Of a stretch of 64,000 nt of DNA, positions 1 through 9,917 are shown piece after piece. Under the pieces are notes generated by a model. That model saw nothing but the letters and a program-made list of their open reading frames with translations, made no database searches and was not told the DNA's origin. The stretch spans positions 1,116,001 through 1,180,000 of the forward strand of contig JANCRA010000114.1 of assembly GCA_024362935.1 (NCBI GenBank), given 5' to 3'. Position numbers and translations under genes: made by a program. Source of the DNA: Setophaga petechia. Taxonomy: Eukaryota; Chordata; Aves; Passeriformes; Parulidae. The stretch's first letter is position 1, and the number at the start of each line of letters is the position of its first letter.

Positions 1-330
1 TAGTTCTAGCCAGGACTTTATCTCCCGTCATGCCCCGCGCCCCACCGAGAGCCATTGCAGCTGCGCCTCGAAGTCCCGTGATGCTCCGCGGCCCCGTTAT
101 TTCGTATTAGACCCGCGCCTTCAACTCCCATCACCCACCGCGCCACAGAGAGCCCCTTTCCGATCGCCGCACAAGGGCCCGCCCGGACCCCGATGGGGCC
201 CAGATTTCCCTCCCTGACCTCCAAGCGCCCCCCTGGACCCTCAAGTTCTGCCCTGACCCGGAACTGTCCCTCAGAATCCCTAAATGCCTCTCCAAGTGCT
301 CCCCCGGCTGCCCCAAGTGTCCTCCAGACG
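1..330. promoter_or_regulatory. CpG-rich promoter-like segment
   Basis: GC-rich and CpG-rich DNA that stops abruptly near 330, where AT-rich sequence begins. It holds three spaced copies of a TCCCGTCATGCCCCGCG-like motif. The motif resembles the binding core of ZNF143/Staf-type promoter factors, which is family knowledge; binding here is inference. No coding exon is recognised, and open frames across it look compositional. It could be the edge of a CpG island for a gene to the left of the window. Confidence 0.4.
22..176. repeat. 51-52 bp tandem repeat, 3 copies
   Basis: Units start at 22, 73 and 125. Each opens with a YTCCCRTSA-type core followed by a CCGCG block and ends with a CGC-rich tail before the next unit. 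The copies are diverged but in register, which points to tandem duplication of a promoter motif. Confidence 0.55.
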
Positions 331-594
331 TTCAACTTCTCTTTGAATTCCCTCCCCAGACCCTAAAAGTGCCCCAAATGACCCCCAGAAAGTTCTCCGC
401 GGACCCCGAAATGGCCCCTTTTATCCTGTCTGTGAAAATGATAAGAAATATGAAAAAAGGATTGAAAATAAGACTAATTAGCATAACGAAGGAGAAATCA
501 ATAGCCACACTGCTCAATGAATTAATGAAAGGAATTATGTTCCTTAGAACCAATGACCAATATTTTTTTTGCTTGCTAAAAAGGTATGGACTTT
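331..594. other. AT-rich stretch, no gene recognised
   Basis: Low-GC sequence between the CpG-rich segment and an LTR. The 76-codon open frame inside has no recognisable motif and no neighbouring gene structure. Nothing else is seen. Confidence 0.5.
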
Positions 595-1436
595 TGTGAA
601 ATACAAAGCTGTGTTTCGTGTCAGGTACAAACAGGCGATGTGTATATTTGTGAATGTGAAATTTGTGGGCTTTGACAATGGGAGAGTTGTGATTTCTAAT
701 AATAACTGAGGAAAATAAAGCATGGAAAAAGGTCTTTGAACCTATCTTTTGTTTTCAATTCACCTTGGTTGATTTAGGAGCACTGGAATTAAAGTATTAA
801 GGATGTTGCTTTTTGCTTGTAGTTAATTCTTAAAAAGCTATGCAATAATAACCTTTTGAAGTACAATTTTAGAATATTATTTGTATCCTTGAAACTATAG
901 CTTTGGAATATATAGAAAGGAAATATGCTTATCTCACACCTTATTGAAGCAGAGAAAAACAGCTTGAGAAAGGAAGATGAACACCAACTCAAGGATTTAT
1001 GGTTTCAACCAAAGGGAAACTGGACATCACTGTTATGAGATTTATAGTCTCTTCAATTAAAAGGTGGAACTCACATCTGGGGAGCTGGTCTCCACCAGAT
1101 GGGATTCGTCTTTCTTCTTTCGGAAGCTGGACCATCACCATCTGGGGATACTCCTTTTGAGATACATCCTGAGAATTTAAAATCACAATAGTGAATAGAA
1201 TTGTGACGTAATAATTTGGAATAAAAATTGCTGATGAGAAAAATTTGAAATAGAAACTGCTGGAAAAAACTGATGAGTACCCCTATAAATACCTGTAACC
1301 ATCAATTATCGGTGTGCAGTTGGAGGGAAAACTTCCCCCACTGTACCCAGCGCTGTATTGCTCATACTTTACCATATTAAATAATAAATTGATTGCTGCT
1401 TGAATTTGGGCCTAGTCAAGCTTCTTATTCATAACA
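595..1436 (+). mobile_element. Solo LTR, family A copy 1
   Basis: An 842-bp TG...CA bounded segment that begins TGTGAAATACAAAGC and ends CTTATTCATAACA, with an AATAAA-like signal about 50 bp before the end. A second same-strand copy lies at 4752-5630 with the same start, order of blocks and end. The 4-bp word CTTT sits directly on both sides (591-594 and 1437-1440) and may be the target duplication. No internal retroviral region is attached. The family name is unknown; the architecture fits an avian endogenous retrovirus LTR. Confidence 0.65.
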
Positions 1437-1545
1437 CTTTCTAATATAAATACCAACAATTGGTAATACAAATATAGAATAGTACTATTATAAGTAAGAA
1501 AAATAATTATAATTTTATTAATTCAGTTCATTTTATTTTTCAGGG

Positions 1546-2150
1546 GAAGTGCATAATTATTTTAATGTTTTGGGATGTCAGTCTGTAAGAGATGATCCAA
1601 AGATGCCTTATCTGCCTCACAGCCCCATCAAGGACGGAGATTGAAGCCCTCCCCAAGGACTGAGACCCTTCAAATTCTAACCCAGGAGTGCTGGCCTGAC
1701 TGGAGCGGGATGTCTGCCATAGGCAGCAGGATGTTTCCCATAGGAACCAGTCCTGAAACAACGGGCCCCACTCACTGCTGGTGCCGGTTTGTGCTGTTCA
1801 GAACTGGACTGTCTGTACCTGTTCCCAATGGATTTATTCTCCACTGTTCCCTCCATGTGCCGTCCTGCTCCCCTCCTGGCAGTAGATTATAAAAGACCCC
1901 TGAGTTAACCAAAGACTTTGAGACTCTCCCCGACGTGACCAGACAGATTTATTGGCTGGATCACGAGGATTTCATCTCTCTGTTGGTAGCTATTCCCCCA
2001 CTCCTTTTCTCTTTCTCTTTATCCTTTATCTCATTTCTAATCCTTCTGTTGCATCTGCTGTGGGCACTCAATAAAAGGTGCATTTGTATTGGTTAATACT
2101 GAAAGTCCCCTGCTGTGTGTCTCTGCACTCTGAGATCAGTAACACGAACC
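1546..2150 (+). mobile_element. LTR-like promoter and polyA segment
   Basis: Contains TATAAAA at 1888-1894 and AATAAA at 2070-2075 with a pyrimidine-rich stretch between them, then a short tail ending near CAGTAACA (about 2147). This order (TATA box, polyA signal, short U5) is that of a retroviral LTR. The 5' edge is not visible and no second copy occurs in the window, so the boundaries are approximate. Confidence 0.4.
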
Positions 2151-2629
2151 ATCGTGACCCCCCTTGCACCAGGGGATCGTGGCACGGCCTGAGGGGGTTG
2201 CTGCCCACAGCGTGTGAACGTGATCTTCTTGGTGGCGACTGCACTGGTTCATCTGCTCTTGCTTTCTGGTCTCCCTATCCCAGAATTACGTGTGCCACCT
2301 GCTTTTGCTATATTGTGGTTCTCTGTAGTTCCTTCAATAGTCAGCCCTTCTTAAGTTCACTCTTGGAATAGGGGATCATCACCTCCCCATCATATCAAGT
2401 GCATTTGAATGCACTTGAATGTATTTTGCCTGCATTCAAAATATGGTCCCTGTTTTTGATTTACTGTGGAATCTCTGTTTGTATTTTCTACCTCTGTTGA
2501 GGCTGGGATTGAAGGTACTTGAGATGATATTTGGTGTTCAGATTCAGGTGGTTTTTGTTTATCAGTGACACAGCCTCACAAGCATGAGTTCTGCAGCCTT
2601 TCATCTAAGGCACAAAGTGGCTCAGTATC
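2151..2629. other. Unassigned sequence with a short palindrome
   Basis: No gene is recognised. A 10-bp inverted repeat, CAAGTGCATT / AATGCACTTG with a 2-nt loop, lies at 2396-2417. The first part may be the internal leader following the preceding LTR-like segment, but no clear primer-binding site was found. Confidence 0.4.
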
Positions 2630-3480
2630 TCTTGTTACAAGGCCTGGATGGTACCAAGGAGACCATGGTGACACTGGGGATCCAAGGAGACCGTGGTGAC
2701 ACCATGGAAACTCATGGAACCATGGGCATTGTGACACAGCAGGGACTCATGGAACCAAGGAGTCAATTGTGACTCTACCAAACCTCGTGGAACCAAGGGC
2801 CCATTGTGACACTGAAGAACTTGAGGGAGCCAAGAGTCTCTTGTGACACAGGGGGCACTCATGAAACCATGGAGACCATTTGGAAACTTCAAGGCCTGCT
2901 GGAACCAAAGGGTCATTCTGGCACTTCTGAGCCCTGGAACCAAAGAGAGCACAGTGACACAGTGGGGCCCTGTGGAGCCAAGGGGCCATGGTGACATTGT
3001 GGAGTATCATTGAACCAAGTGTCCATGGTGACACTGCAGGGCCTGATGGAATCATGGACACCATTGTGACCCTACAGGGCGTCATGGAAGCAAGGGGCCA
3101 TTGTCACACTGTGGGGCCTCTTGGGATCCAAGGGCAGTTGTGATACCATGGAAATTATGGCAACTGTGGCACCATGAAACCAAGGAGATCATTGTGACCC
3201 TACAGGACCCCATGGAAGTAAGGATTCATGGAACTGTGTAGGACACATGGAACTGAGGGGCCATTGTGAGGCTGTAGAACCACAAGGGCCCATTGTGACC
3301 CTGTGGGCCCCCATGGATCCAAAGGTCCACTTTGACATTGCAGGGTCTCATGGAATCCTGGAAAGCACTGTGAAACTTTGGGGCCTTGTTGAATTAAGTG
3401 TCCCTGCAGGGCCTCATGGAACCAATGAGACCCCATAGAAGCAAGGGTCCATTGTGAGCCTGTGGTACCAAGGTGTCGTG
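2630..3480 (+). repeat. R40 minisatellite array (+)
   Basis: A diverged tandem array of about 37-43 bp units built around CATGGAACCAAGGGGCCA, TTGTGACACTG and GGGGCCTCATGG. It is one of several arrays of the same family (also near 17.2, 18.2, 25.9, 29.3, 41.4 and 56.3 kb). Open frames across it are by-products of the short period and are not genes. Confidence 0.85.
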
Positions 3481-4168
3481 GGTTGAGCCAGGGCAAATGC
3501 CAGGCATCCATGTGGGCTCCTCACTCACTGCCCTCTGCAGCTGGACAGAGAGAATTTAATAAAGGGTTCATGGGTGGAGATAAGGACTGGGCGAGATCAC
3601 TCATCAAATACTGTCCTGGGAAAAACAGGCTTAGCTTAAAGATGTGAAATTCATTTATTATTAACAAAGTCAGAGCAGGAAAAGGGGAAATAAAAGAAGC
3701 CCCTCAGCTCCCTCCTTCCAGCTCTCCCTCCTACCCCAGCAGTGCAGGGAGACAGGGAATGGGGGTTATGGTCAGTTCATCACCCATGGCTTCTGCCCCT
3801 GCTCAGGGAGAGGAGTGGTTCCCCTGCTGCACCGTGGGTCCCTCCCAAGGGAGACAGTTCTGCAGGAGCTTCTCCAGTGTGAGTCCATTTCAGGGGCAGC
3901 AGCCCTCTGCAAACTGCTGCAGTGTGAGTCCATCCCAGGGACAACAGTCCTTCCCAAACTGCTGCAGCACAGGTCACTCTTCCAGGGGCTGCATTCCTCC
4001 AGGGACAGGCTGCTCCAGCCTGGGAGCAGGGCCCCTCTCTCCATGGCTCTCCTACAGGGTGCCTGGGTCTCCAGGGCCTGGAGCACCTCCTGCCCCTCCT
4101 TCTGCACTGGCCTGGATGTCTGCAGAGTTGTTCTTCTCACATGTTCTCCCTCTGCTCTCCTCTGACTG
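3481..4168. mobile_element. LTR-class repeat, left part of an interrupted copy
   Basis: Sequence typical of a multi-copy avian LTR-class repeat, including roughly 45-50 bp periodic blocks (CTGCAGTGTGAGTCCATC-like) between 3860 and 4010. It resumes at 4579-4751 after an inserted solo LTR. The repeat character is inferred from recognising the block pattern as a common bird repeat and needs a library search. No cellular gene is seen. Confidence 0.45.
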
Positions 4169-4578
4169 GAGTTAAAACTGCGCCACAATCTCTGTCGCAG
4201 ACACCTTTTGTGAAAAATCCTTTCTTAGAATTTTGTCTGCTGGAGCTGAGAAGTTTCAGCAACAAATGTAAACAATTATTATCTGCTGCTGTGGAATTCA
4301 ACAGGTGGATTGGTGATTGGTCCCCTGTGGATGTTTGTATTTATTGACCACTCACGGCAGAGCTGCTCTTGCTCTCTGCCGAGAGACAGATCTTTGTTAT
4401 TCATTCTTTCTATTCTATTCTTAGCTTAGCCAACTTCTGAAGAAGCCTTTTCTATTCCTATTTAGTGTAGTCATAATGTGATATATACATCATAAAATAA
4501 TAAATCAAGCGTTCTGATCATGGAGTCAAGATTCTCATCTCTTCTCTCATCCTGAAAACCCCTGTGACCACGGTCATA
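4169..4578 (+). mobile_element. Nested solo LTR (ERVK-like)
   Basis: Contains ACAATCTCTGTCGCAGACAC near the 5' end, an AATAAA-bearing run (AAAATAATAAATCAAGC, about 4494-4510) and a 3' end close to CCCCTGTGACCACGGTCATA. This matches the general form of a common songbird ERVK LTR of about 400 bp. It splits a second repeat whose halves lie at 3481-4168 and 4579-4751. Edges are estimated to within about 10 bp, and no target duplication was resolved. Confidence 0.6.
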
Positions 4579-4751
4579 AATCTCTATTTTGATTTCTTTT
4601 TCAATCTTTTATCACAGAGGCATTACCACCATTTGTAACTGGCCCAGCCTTTGCCAGCAGCAGGTCCTCTTTGAAGCCACCAGGAATTGGCTGTGCCAGA
4701 CACGGTGGAAGCTTCCAGCAGCTTCTCACAGGAGCCATCCCTGTGCCCCCC
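4579..4751. mobile_element. LTR-class repeat, right part of the interrupted copy
   Basis: Resumes the repeat that ends at 4168 and runs to the start of the next LTR at 4752. Together the two parts are one older insertion broken by the nested LTR. Confidence 0.4.
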
Positions 4752-5630
4752 TGTGAAATACAAAGCTGTGTTTTGTGTCAGGTACATACAGGCAATGTGT
4801 GTATTTGTGATTGTAGTATGTGTGGAAACCGACCATGGGATGGTTATAAAGACAAATTCTAATAATTACTGAGGAAAGTAAAGCATGGAAGAAGGCCTTT
4901 GAACCTATCTTTTGTTCATAATTAACCTTTATAAGTCTTAAGTTGATTTAGGAGCATTTGAATTAAAGTGTAAAGGATGTTGCTTTTTGACAGGAACTTT
5001 CTGCTTGTAACTAAGCCGTAAGGACTTTTGCAATAATAACCTTTTGAAGTATAATTTTAGAATATTGCTTGTAGTAAGGATCTTTGAAACTCTAGCTTTG
5101 GAATATATAAAAGGAAACAGTCTTATCTCATGCCTTAACAAAACAGTGAAAAGCAGCTTGAGAAAGGAAGATGAACATCAACTCAAGGATTTATAGTTTC
5201 GAGCAAGAGAAGCTGGACATCACTGTTATGGGATTTATAGTCCTTGCAATTAAAAGGTGGACCCACATCTGGGGAGCTGGACCTCACCATCTGGGAGACT
5301 TCTTCCTTCTTTTGGAAACCAAACCACCACCATCTGGGGATACTCCTTTCTGGGATACATCCTGAGAAAAACTTAATCACAGTAGTGTATGGAATTGTGA
5401 CATAAAAATTTGGAATAGAAACTGCTGATGAGTAAAAATTGGGAATAGAAACTGCTGAGAAAGCTGAAGAGTACCCCTATAAATACCTGTAAGCCTCAAC
5501 TATGGGTGTGCAGTTGGAGGGAAAACATCTCCCCCTGTACCCAGCACTGTATTGCTCATGCTTTACCATATAAATTAATAAACTGATTGCTGCTTGCATA
5601 TTGGCGTAGTCAAGCTTCTCATTTATAACA
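4752..5630 (+). mobile_element. Solo LTR, family A copy 2
   Basis: Second copy of the family at 595-1436: same TGTGAAATACAAAGC start, the shared block GGTGGA(C/A)CCACATCTGG in the middle, CCCCTATAAATACCTGTAA (a TATA-like box) near 5474, an AATAAA signal near 5576 and the same ATAACA end. It is about 880 bp. No target duplication is visible, so one flank may have been rearranged. Confidence 0.65.
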
Positions 5631-5639
5631 CAGTGCTCA

Positions 5640-6200
5640 GTGGATGCTGGAGGGGTCTCTGTGCCTCATGCCCTGGGGGATGCTTGGGAGGGGATCTGAG
5701 GGGTGTTCCTGTCCCTGTCACCCCAGGCCATTCCCCAGCAGTGTCCCTGTCCCTGTCACCCCAGGCCATTCCCCAGGGGTGTTCCTGTCCCTGTCACCCC
5801 AGGCCATTCCCCAGGGGTGTCCCTGTCCCTGTCACCCCAGGCCATTCCCCAGGGGTGTCCCTGTCCCTCTCACCCCAGGCCATTCCCCAGGGGGTCTCCA
5901 TCATTCTCACCCCAGGGAATGCCTGGGGGGTCTCCCTCCCTCTCACCCCTGTGCCAGGGGGTGCTCGGGGCAGTCTCTGTCCCTCTCAGCCCAGGGGATG
6001 CTCGGGGGTCTCTGTCCCCTCACCCTGGGGGATGCTCGGGGGGTCTCCATCCCTCTGGCCTCAGGCAATGCCTGTGCAGGGCTGGGGACCAGGGGCTCTG
6101 TGTCCCTCTCAGCGCTGAGGCTGCTCGGGGCTGGGGGGGCTCTCCGACCTTCTCACCCCTGGGGAGGCCGGGGGGGTCTCTGTCCCTCTCAGCCCTGCTG
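5640..6200. repeat. 38-bp minisatellite
   Basis: CCATTCCCCAG recurs at 5728, 5766, 5804, 5842 and 5880, an exact 38-bp period with near-identical units rich in CCCTGTCACCCCAGG. Right of 5900 the units become irregular variants built on GGGGTCTCTGTCCCTCTCA and GGATGCTCGG. Long open frames exist in all three forward phases but reflect only the repeat and its lack of TA-rich words. Confidence 0.9.
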
Positions 6201-6202
6201 TG

Positions 6203-6556
6203 ACCCCACCCAAACATCATCGGGCTCACAGGGACAGAGACACCCCCAAAGCCGCAGAAGGGCTGAGCCTGGGATGTGGTTTGGGGCTGAGGATTTAGGA
6301 AGGGGCTGGAATTGGGGCTGGGCTTGGAGTTGGGGCTGAGATTTGGATTAGAGCTGGCATTGGGGTTAAGGCTAGAGAGACTGGGATGTGATTAAATACA
6401 GAACGGTGAGTTTGTCTAGACATGGAGTGAGATTTAAGCCAGGATCAGGGTCAGGTTTGGGACTGAGCTCACCCAGAGCAGGACAGGGGGGATGTCAATG
6501 CAGGCTACCCCTGGCATCGTCCCAGCCCTCCTCAGGCCCCTCCAACCATGGGGCAC
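6203..6556. repeat. Inverted duplication, left arm, part 1
   Basis: The reverse complement of this segment matches the outer part of 11384-11962, for example CCAAACATCATC, GGGACTGAGCTCACCCAGAG and the bases around CCAACCATGGGGCAC. The arm continues at 10585 on the far side of ERV1. It ends with GGGCAC (6551-6556), the ERV1 target-site duplication. Confidence 0.8.
6551..6556 (+). repeat. ERV1 target-site duplication, 5' copy
   Basis: GGGCAC directly before the TG of the 5' LTR; the same six bases follow the CA of the 3' LTR at 10585-10590. A 6-bp duplication fits ERVK (alpha/beta-type) integration. Confidence 0.95.
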
Positions 6557-7011
6557 TGTGGAGAGATTAATTCAAGAATGGCTAAAAGAAAGAGGCCATG
6601 AGACATACAATTGAGAGAAAAGTAAAGGGATAAGTAAAGCAGTTTCTAACAGTTCTCAGCCTTCTGATTTCTATAAACAATTACTCTCTTTTGAAAACAA
6701 TAAAGTTCTCAAGCACATCCTTATTCACAGCAAAGTTCTCAGGCAGCTTTCTCATAACAAGTGGGTATTCTATCTTTGGCTGTTTTGGGAACAGACATGG
6801 AAGTTTTGAGAACCATTCATATCAGGGTGAGAAAAGAAATCTTGGTATCGTAAACAGAAGGAGTGGTTAGAGTTTCTCTGTTAGCCTGTCATGTACTTGG
6901 ATTACAGAATATGTATGAAGCTCGTTAACACTGTTATTTAAGGGGATTGATGGATCAATAAACCGAGTTCGATGCATTACCCGGGTGGTCGTTCTCCCCT
7001 CGTCTCCGACA
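6557..7011 (+). repeat. ERV1 5' LTR
   Basis: 455 bp, TGTGGAGAGA...CTCCGACA. A TATTTAA box (6935-6941) and an AATAAA signal (6957-6962) lie close together near the 3' end, as in compact ERVK LTRs, leaving a short U5. It retains both CpGs that have decayed in the 3' copy. Confidence 0.95.
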
Positions 7012-7013
7012 AA

Positions 7014-7032
7014 TGGTGACCTCCGACGTGAT
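7014..7032 (+). promoter_or_regulatory. ERV1 primer-binding site (tRNA-Trp-like)
   Basis: TGGTGACCTCCGACGTGAT starts 2 nt after the LTR. It matches the tRNA-Trp primer site used by avian alpharetroviruses apart from one extra base. tRNA choice is inferred from this similarity. Confidence 0.75.
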
Positions 7033-7317
7033 AGAAGAGGCAAATAAGCGCGAAACTAAAGCGAGGTAAACCCGCCGATACGCGGAAGGAGACTCGCCGA
7101 TACGCGCCGTGCCCAGGGATCGCGAGCACCACGGGAGGTGAGGATTAGTTGTCCAGGTTCCGAGAAGCAGCCGCGGAACGGCAATAAGCGCGAAAACAAA
7201 GCGGAAAGAAATCCGCCGATACGCGCCGGCCCCGAGCAACCGTATAGACGGGTCTCGGCTTGGTACGTGCGGCCGAAGCCTTTTGAGGAGCTGCAAAGCG
7301 CGCGCATTTAAATAGGT
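7033..7317 (+). promoter_or_regulatory. ERV1 leader: packaging-type repeats and likely splice donor
   Basis: A CG-rich leader between primer site and gag. The word CGCCGATACGCG occurs three times (7073-7084, 7095-7106, 7214-7225), and a longer block around AATAAGCGCGAAA is repeated about 140 bp apart. CGGGAG|GTGAGG at 7137/7138 is a good consensus splice donor for an envelope message. RNA packaging or dimerisation is an inference from position and palindromic character. Confidence 0.5.
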
Positions 7318-9240
7318 ATGGAAAGGCAAGCCGCATATGATCTTTTTATTAACTTTTTGCAAAGAAGGCAAATTAAGGGCATAGATTTGCAAAAAGAGTT
7401 ACCGGGTCTTTTAGCTTATGGTTTAGAAAAAGGAATCTTTGTCAATCCCCATACAGTGCACGAGTTGTCGGAATGGCGTAAATTTGGTGAGATATTATGG
7501 CAGGCTACTTTAGATGATGATAAAACTGCCAGGAAGTTGGGTAAATTATGGCGGGTCATTAACACCGAGCTGTTACAGTTCCAAGCTGAAAAGCGAGCCG
7601 CGCACCAGGCTACTGCCGCTCATGATCGTAATAAAGATTACGATCAACACAGGGACTTTGATAGGGAGTCTGGGGCCCCTCTTGGCCCTGCATCGACGAC
7701 AGTTTTATTGCCGGCTTCGCCGCCTCCATTGGCAAGCCAGGCTGCGAGCCAGGCTCCGATCCAGGCTCCGAGCCAGGTTTCCAGCCAGGCCCTGACGAGC
7801 CAAGCTCCGCAGAGCACTGTATTGCCCGTTTCGCCGTCTCCTTTAACAAGCCAGCCCCCCCTGACGAGCCAAGCTCCGCAGGGTGCTTTAATGTTGCCTA
7901 CTTTGCCGCAGGCTACACGGAGCACTTCAGAGTCTCCCGTATCTGCTATCTCACAGCAGTCGGGGCTACAAACGTATACTCCGTTCCCAAAAAGCAGTCA
8001 GTCGGTCCCTAAGTCGGAAAACGATTTGGCGGTGACGATTGCTAGGGATAGAAGAGATGCGTGGGCTGCCCTGGCCAAAGATGCCATGGAAAAGGGAGAT
8101 CAAGAATTAATGGGTATGGCTAACGAGTTGGCTTGTCCAGTTGTTTTTTCACCTCAGGCCGGAGGCGGGATTCAGGCAACAATCAGTGCTCTTGACTGGA
8201 AACTGTTATCTCAATTGCGAGCTACTGTTAGTGAGTTTGGTTTTAAAAGCGAACCAGCCAAGCAAATGCTCGACTATATTTTTGACACTAGTATCCTTCT
8301 TGTTAATGATTGTCGTGGCATAGCTAAATTAATCCTTACACAACATCAACAATTGCTGTTTAATGCCCATTGGCAGGCGCTCGTGAATGAGTGCATAGCG
8401 GTTCAGAGACAGCCAGGTGACCCCCTGCATGGCGTCACGGTAGATGAGCTTATGGGTCTGGGACCTTTCCTTCGCACAGAGGCACAAGCGTTAATAGGTC
8501 AGGAGAAGTGCCGGGAGGCAATGCGGTTAGTCAGACTCGCAATAGAAAGGGTAAAGGAACCAGGAGGGATACCATCATATATGGGAATTAAGCAAGGCAG
8601 AGAAGAATCATTTGGTGCTTTTATTGATAGAGCTGCCGCTGCAATTGAAAGGGCAGGAGTCGCTGAGTTTATGCGCGGGGCCCTTCTTAGGCAGTGTGCT
8701 ATTCAAAATTGTAATTCAGCTACTAGAAGTGTACTTAATACCTTAGGTGCGAATTGGACTATAGAGGAGGCATTGGAGAGGATGGCTCTTGTACCAACCG
8801 GGCCGCAGGCTCTGGTAATAGACGCAATAAAACAGTTAGGAGTAGGCTTACAAGAACAGGCAAAGTCCTCTCAGAACCAGGTGTTAGCCGCTCTTGCACC
8901 TCTTCAAACGTCATCTGTGTTTGCCGCATCAAATAAAAGGGGCCATATAAAATGCTTCCGATGCGGAGGCAGGGGCCATGGGCGCCAGGACTGCCAAGCT
9001 GTCGGAGTCTGGTGCCAGAAATGCCGTACGGACAGTCATCATACAAGCGTCTGCAAACGGAAATCGGGAAACTTCTCCAGGAGCGCGTTTTCCCGCAGCA
9101 GCCGCGCGCAGACACAAGTTGCCGCTGCAGAAACAATACCACAGCAGGGAGCCGTCAACCCCCCCTCCAGCCCTCCACGGCCGGAAACCTCCAGCCCGCC
9201 ACAGCAGGCAGCCTCGGCATGGACCTGGCAGCCGCAGTAG
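7318..9240 (+). CDS. gag: ERV1 Gag polyprotein (640 aa)
   Basis: Structural polyprotein of an endogenous retrovirus, which would assemble the particle core. The start is the first ATG of the open frame, just after the leader, and the frame is intact. The N-terminal part (residues 1-100) is matrix-like. Residues about 120-230 are rich in Pro, Ser and Gln with repeated SQAP units. The capsid region runs roughly from 240 to 520 and carries a major homology region starting at Q426 (QGREESFGAF). Two CCHC zinc knuckles (C-X2-C-X4-H-X4-C) follow at residues 546-559 and 566-579, then a Pro/Ser/Gln tail. No PPxY or PTAP late motif was seen. The 3' part overlaps the protease frame, which is reached by a -1 shift at 9066-9072. 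It is not broken, consistent with the near-identical LTRs. Confidence 0.95.
   Translation: MERQAAYDLFINFLQRRQIKGIDLQKELPGLLAYGLEKGIFVNPHTVHELSEWRKFGEILWQATLDDDKTARKLGKLWRVINTELLQFQAEKRAAHQATAAHDRNKDYDQHRDFDRESGAPLGPASTTVLLPASPPPLASQAASQAPIQAPSQVSSQALTSQAPQSTVLPVSPSPLTSQPPLTSQAPQGALMLPTLPQATRSTSESPVSAISQQSGLQTYTPFPKSSQSVPKSENDLAVTIARDRRDAWAALAKDAMEKGDQELMGMANELACPVVFSPQAGGGIQATISALDWKLLSQLRATVSEFGFKSEPAKQMLDYIFDTSILLVNDCRGIAKLILTQHQQLLFNAHWQALVNECIAVQRQPGDPLHGVTVDELMGLGPFLRTEAQALIGQEKCREAMRLVRLAIERVKEPGGIPSYMGIKQGREESFGAFIDRAAAAIERAGVAEFMRGALLRQCAIQNCNSATRSVLNTLGANWTIEEALERMALVPTGPQALVIDAIKQLGVGLQEQAKSSQNQVLAALAPLQTSSVFAASNKRGHIKCFRCGGRGHGRQDCQAVGVWCQKCRTDSHHTSVCKRKSGNFSRSAFSRSSRAQTQVAAAETIPQQGAVNPPSSPPRPETSSPPQQAASAWTWQPQ
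9066..9072 (+). promoter_or_regulatory. ERV1 gag-pro -1 frameshift site
   Basis: The heptamer GGGAAAC lies in the X XXY YYZ register of gag (TCG GGA AAC). It is the slippery word known from betaretroviral gag-pro junctions of the SRV/MPMV group. A GCGCG/CGCGC pairing downstream (about 9081-9110) could form the stimulatory stem. Both frames are open across the site. Confidence 0.75.
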
Positions 9241-9917
9241 ACGTAACATTAATGACTCCGCACCCGCAAAAAATCCCTACGGGGATCCAAGGACCTATCA
9301 TGATTCAGAACAAAGCGGTGGGTGCGTTGCTATTGGGAAGATCTTCTGCATCTATGTTGGGACTGTTTGTTTTACCAGGCGTTATTGACGCTGATTATAC
9401 TGGTCAGATTATGGTAATGGCTTATACACCTTTTCCTCCCCTTCAAATCAACAAAGGACAAAGGATTGCTCAGCTAGTGCCACTTGAGCAAATGACGAAA
9501 GGAATACAACCCATAAGAAGTCAAGAGAGGAAAGAAAGTGCTTTTGGTTCCACAGGAGGACTTACTTTACTAACTTTAAATCTTGCTGAGAGACCCAAGA
9601 AAAAGGTAGAAGTGGAATTTAATGGACAAAAAAGGTCATTTTCAGGTCTGCTGGATACTGGAGCAGATTCCAGCATCATTACTCCTCACTGCTGGCCTCA
9701 TCACTGGCCGTTGCAGCCAGCAGCCACTACAGTAACCGGAGTAGGAGGATTTACCCTGGCTAGCCGTTCACCCCCTCTTCAGGTTTATATCGATGGGAAA
9801 CAGCTGACAGCTACCTTTTCAGTGGTGCAGTTACCACCTACTGTTCAATGCCTCATAGGTCGGGACATTATGGCTCAGCTAGGGGTGATTTTGACAAATG
9901 AACACCCTTTGGAATAA
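9073..9917 (+). CDS. pro: ERV1 dUTPase-protease, -1 frame of gag
   Basis: Expressed as a Gag-Pro fusion through the shift at 9066-9072; the open frame itself extends back to 8952, and the internal ATG there is not needed. A dUTPase domain comes first: GMDLAAAV (motif 1), GRSS (motif 2), PGVIDADYTGQI (motif 3), GQRIAQL (motif 4) and an FGSTG-like C-terminal motif 5. The dUTPase hydrolyses dUTP during reverse transcription. A retropepsin follows with active site LLDTGADSS, a glycine-rich flap region and the conserved IGRD near the C-terminus; it would act as a dimer to cleave Gag. dUTPase placed in pro is a betaretroviral arrangement. The frame ends at a TAA at 9915-9917 with no damage seen. 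Confidence 0.9.

Noticed and set aside
2396..2417. 10-bp palindrome as a regulatory operator
   Set aside because: Short, isolated and in unassigned sequence; nothing links it to a gene.
595..5630. The two family-A LTRs as the ends of one provirus
   Set aside because: The DNA between them holds unrelated repeats (R40, another LTR, an interrupted repeat), no primer site or retroviral genes, and their divergence is large.
5594..6339. Overlapping open frames of 166-231 codons over the 38-bp minisatellite
   Set aside because: All three forward phases are open because the 38-bp unit lacks stop words; the translations simply rotate through the same repeat.
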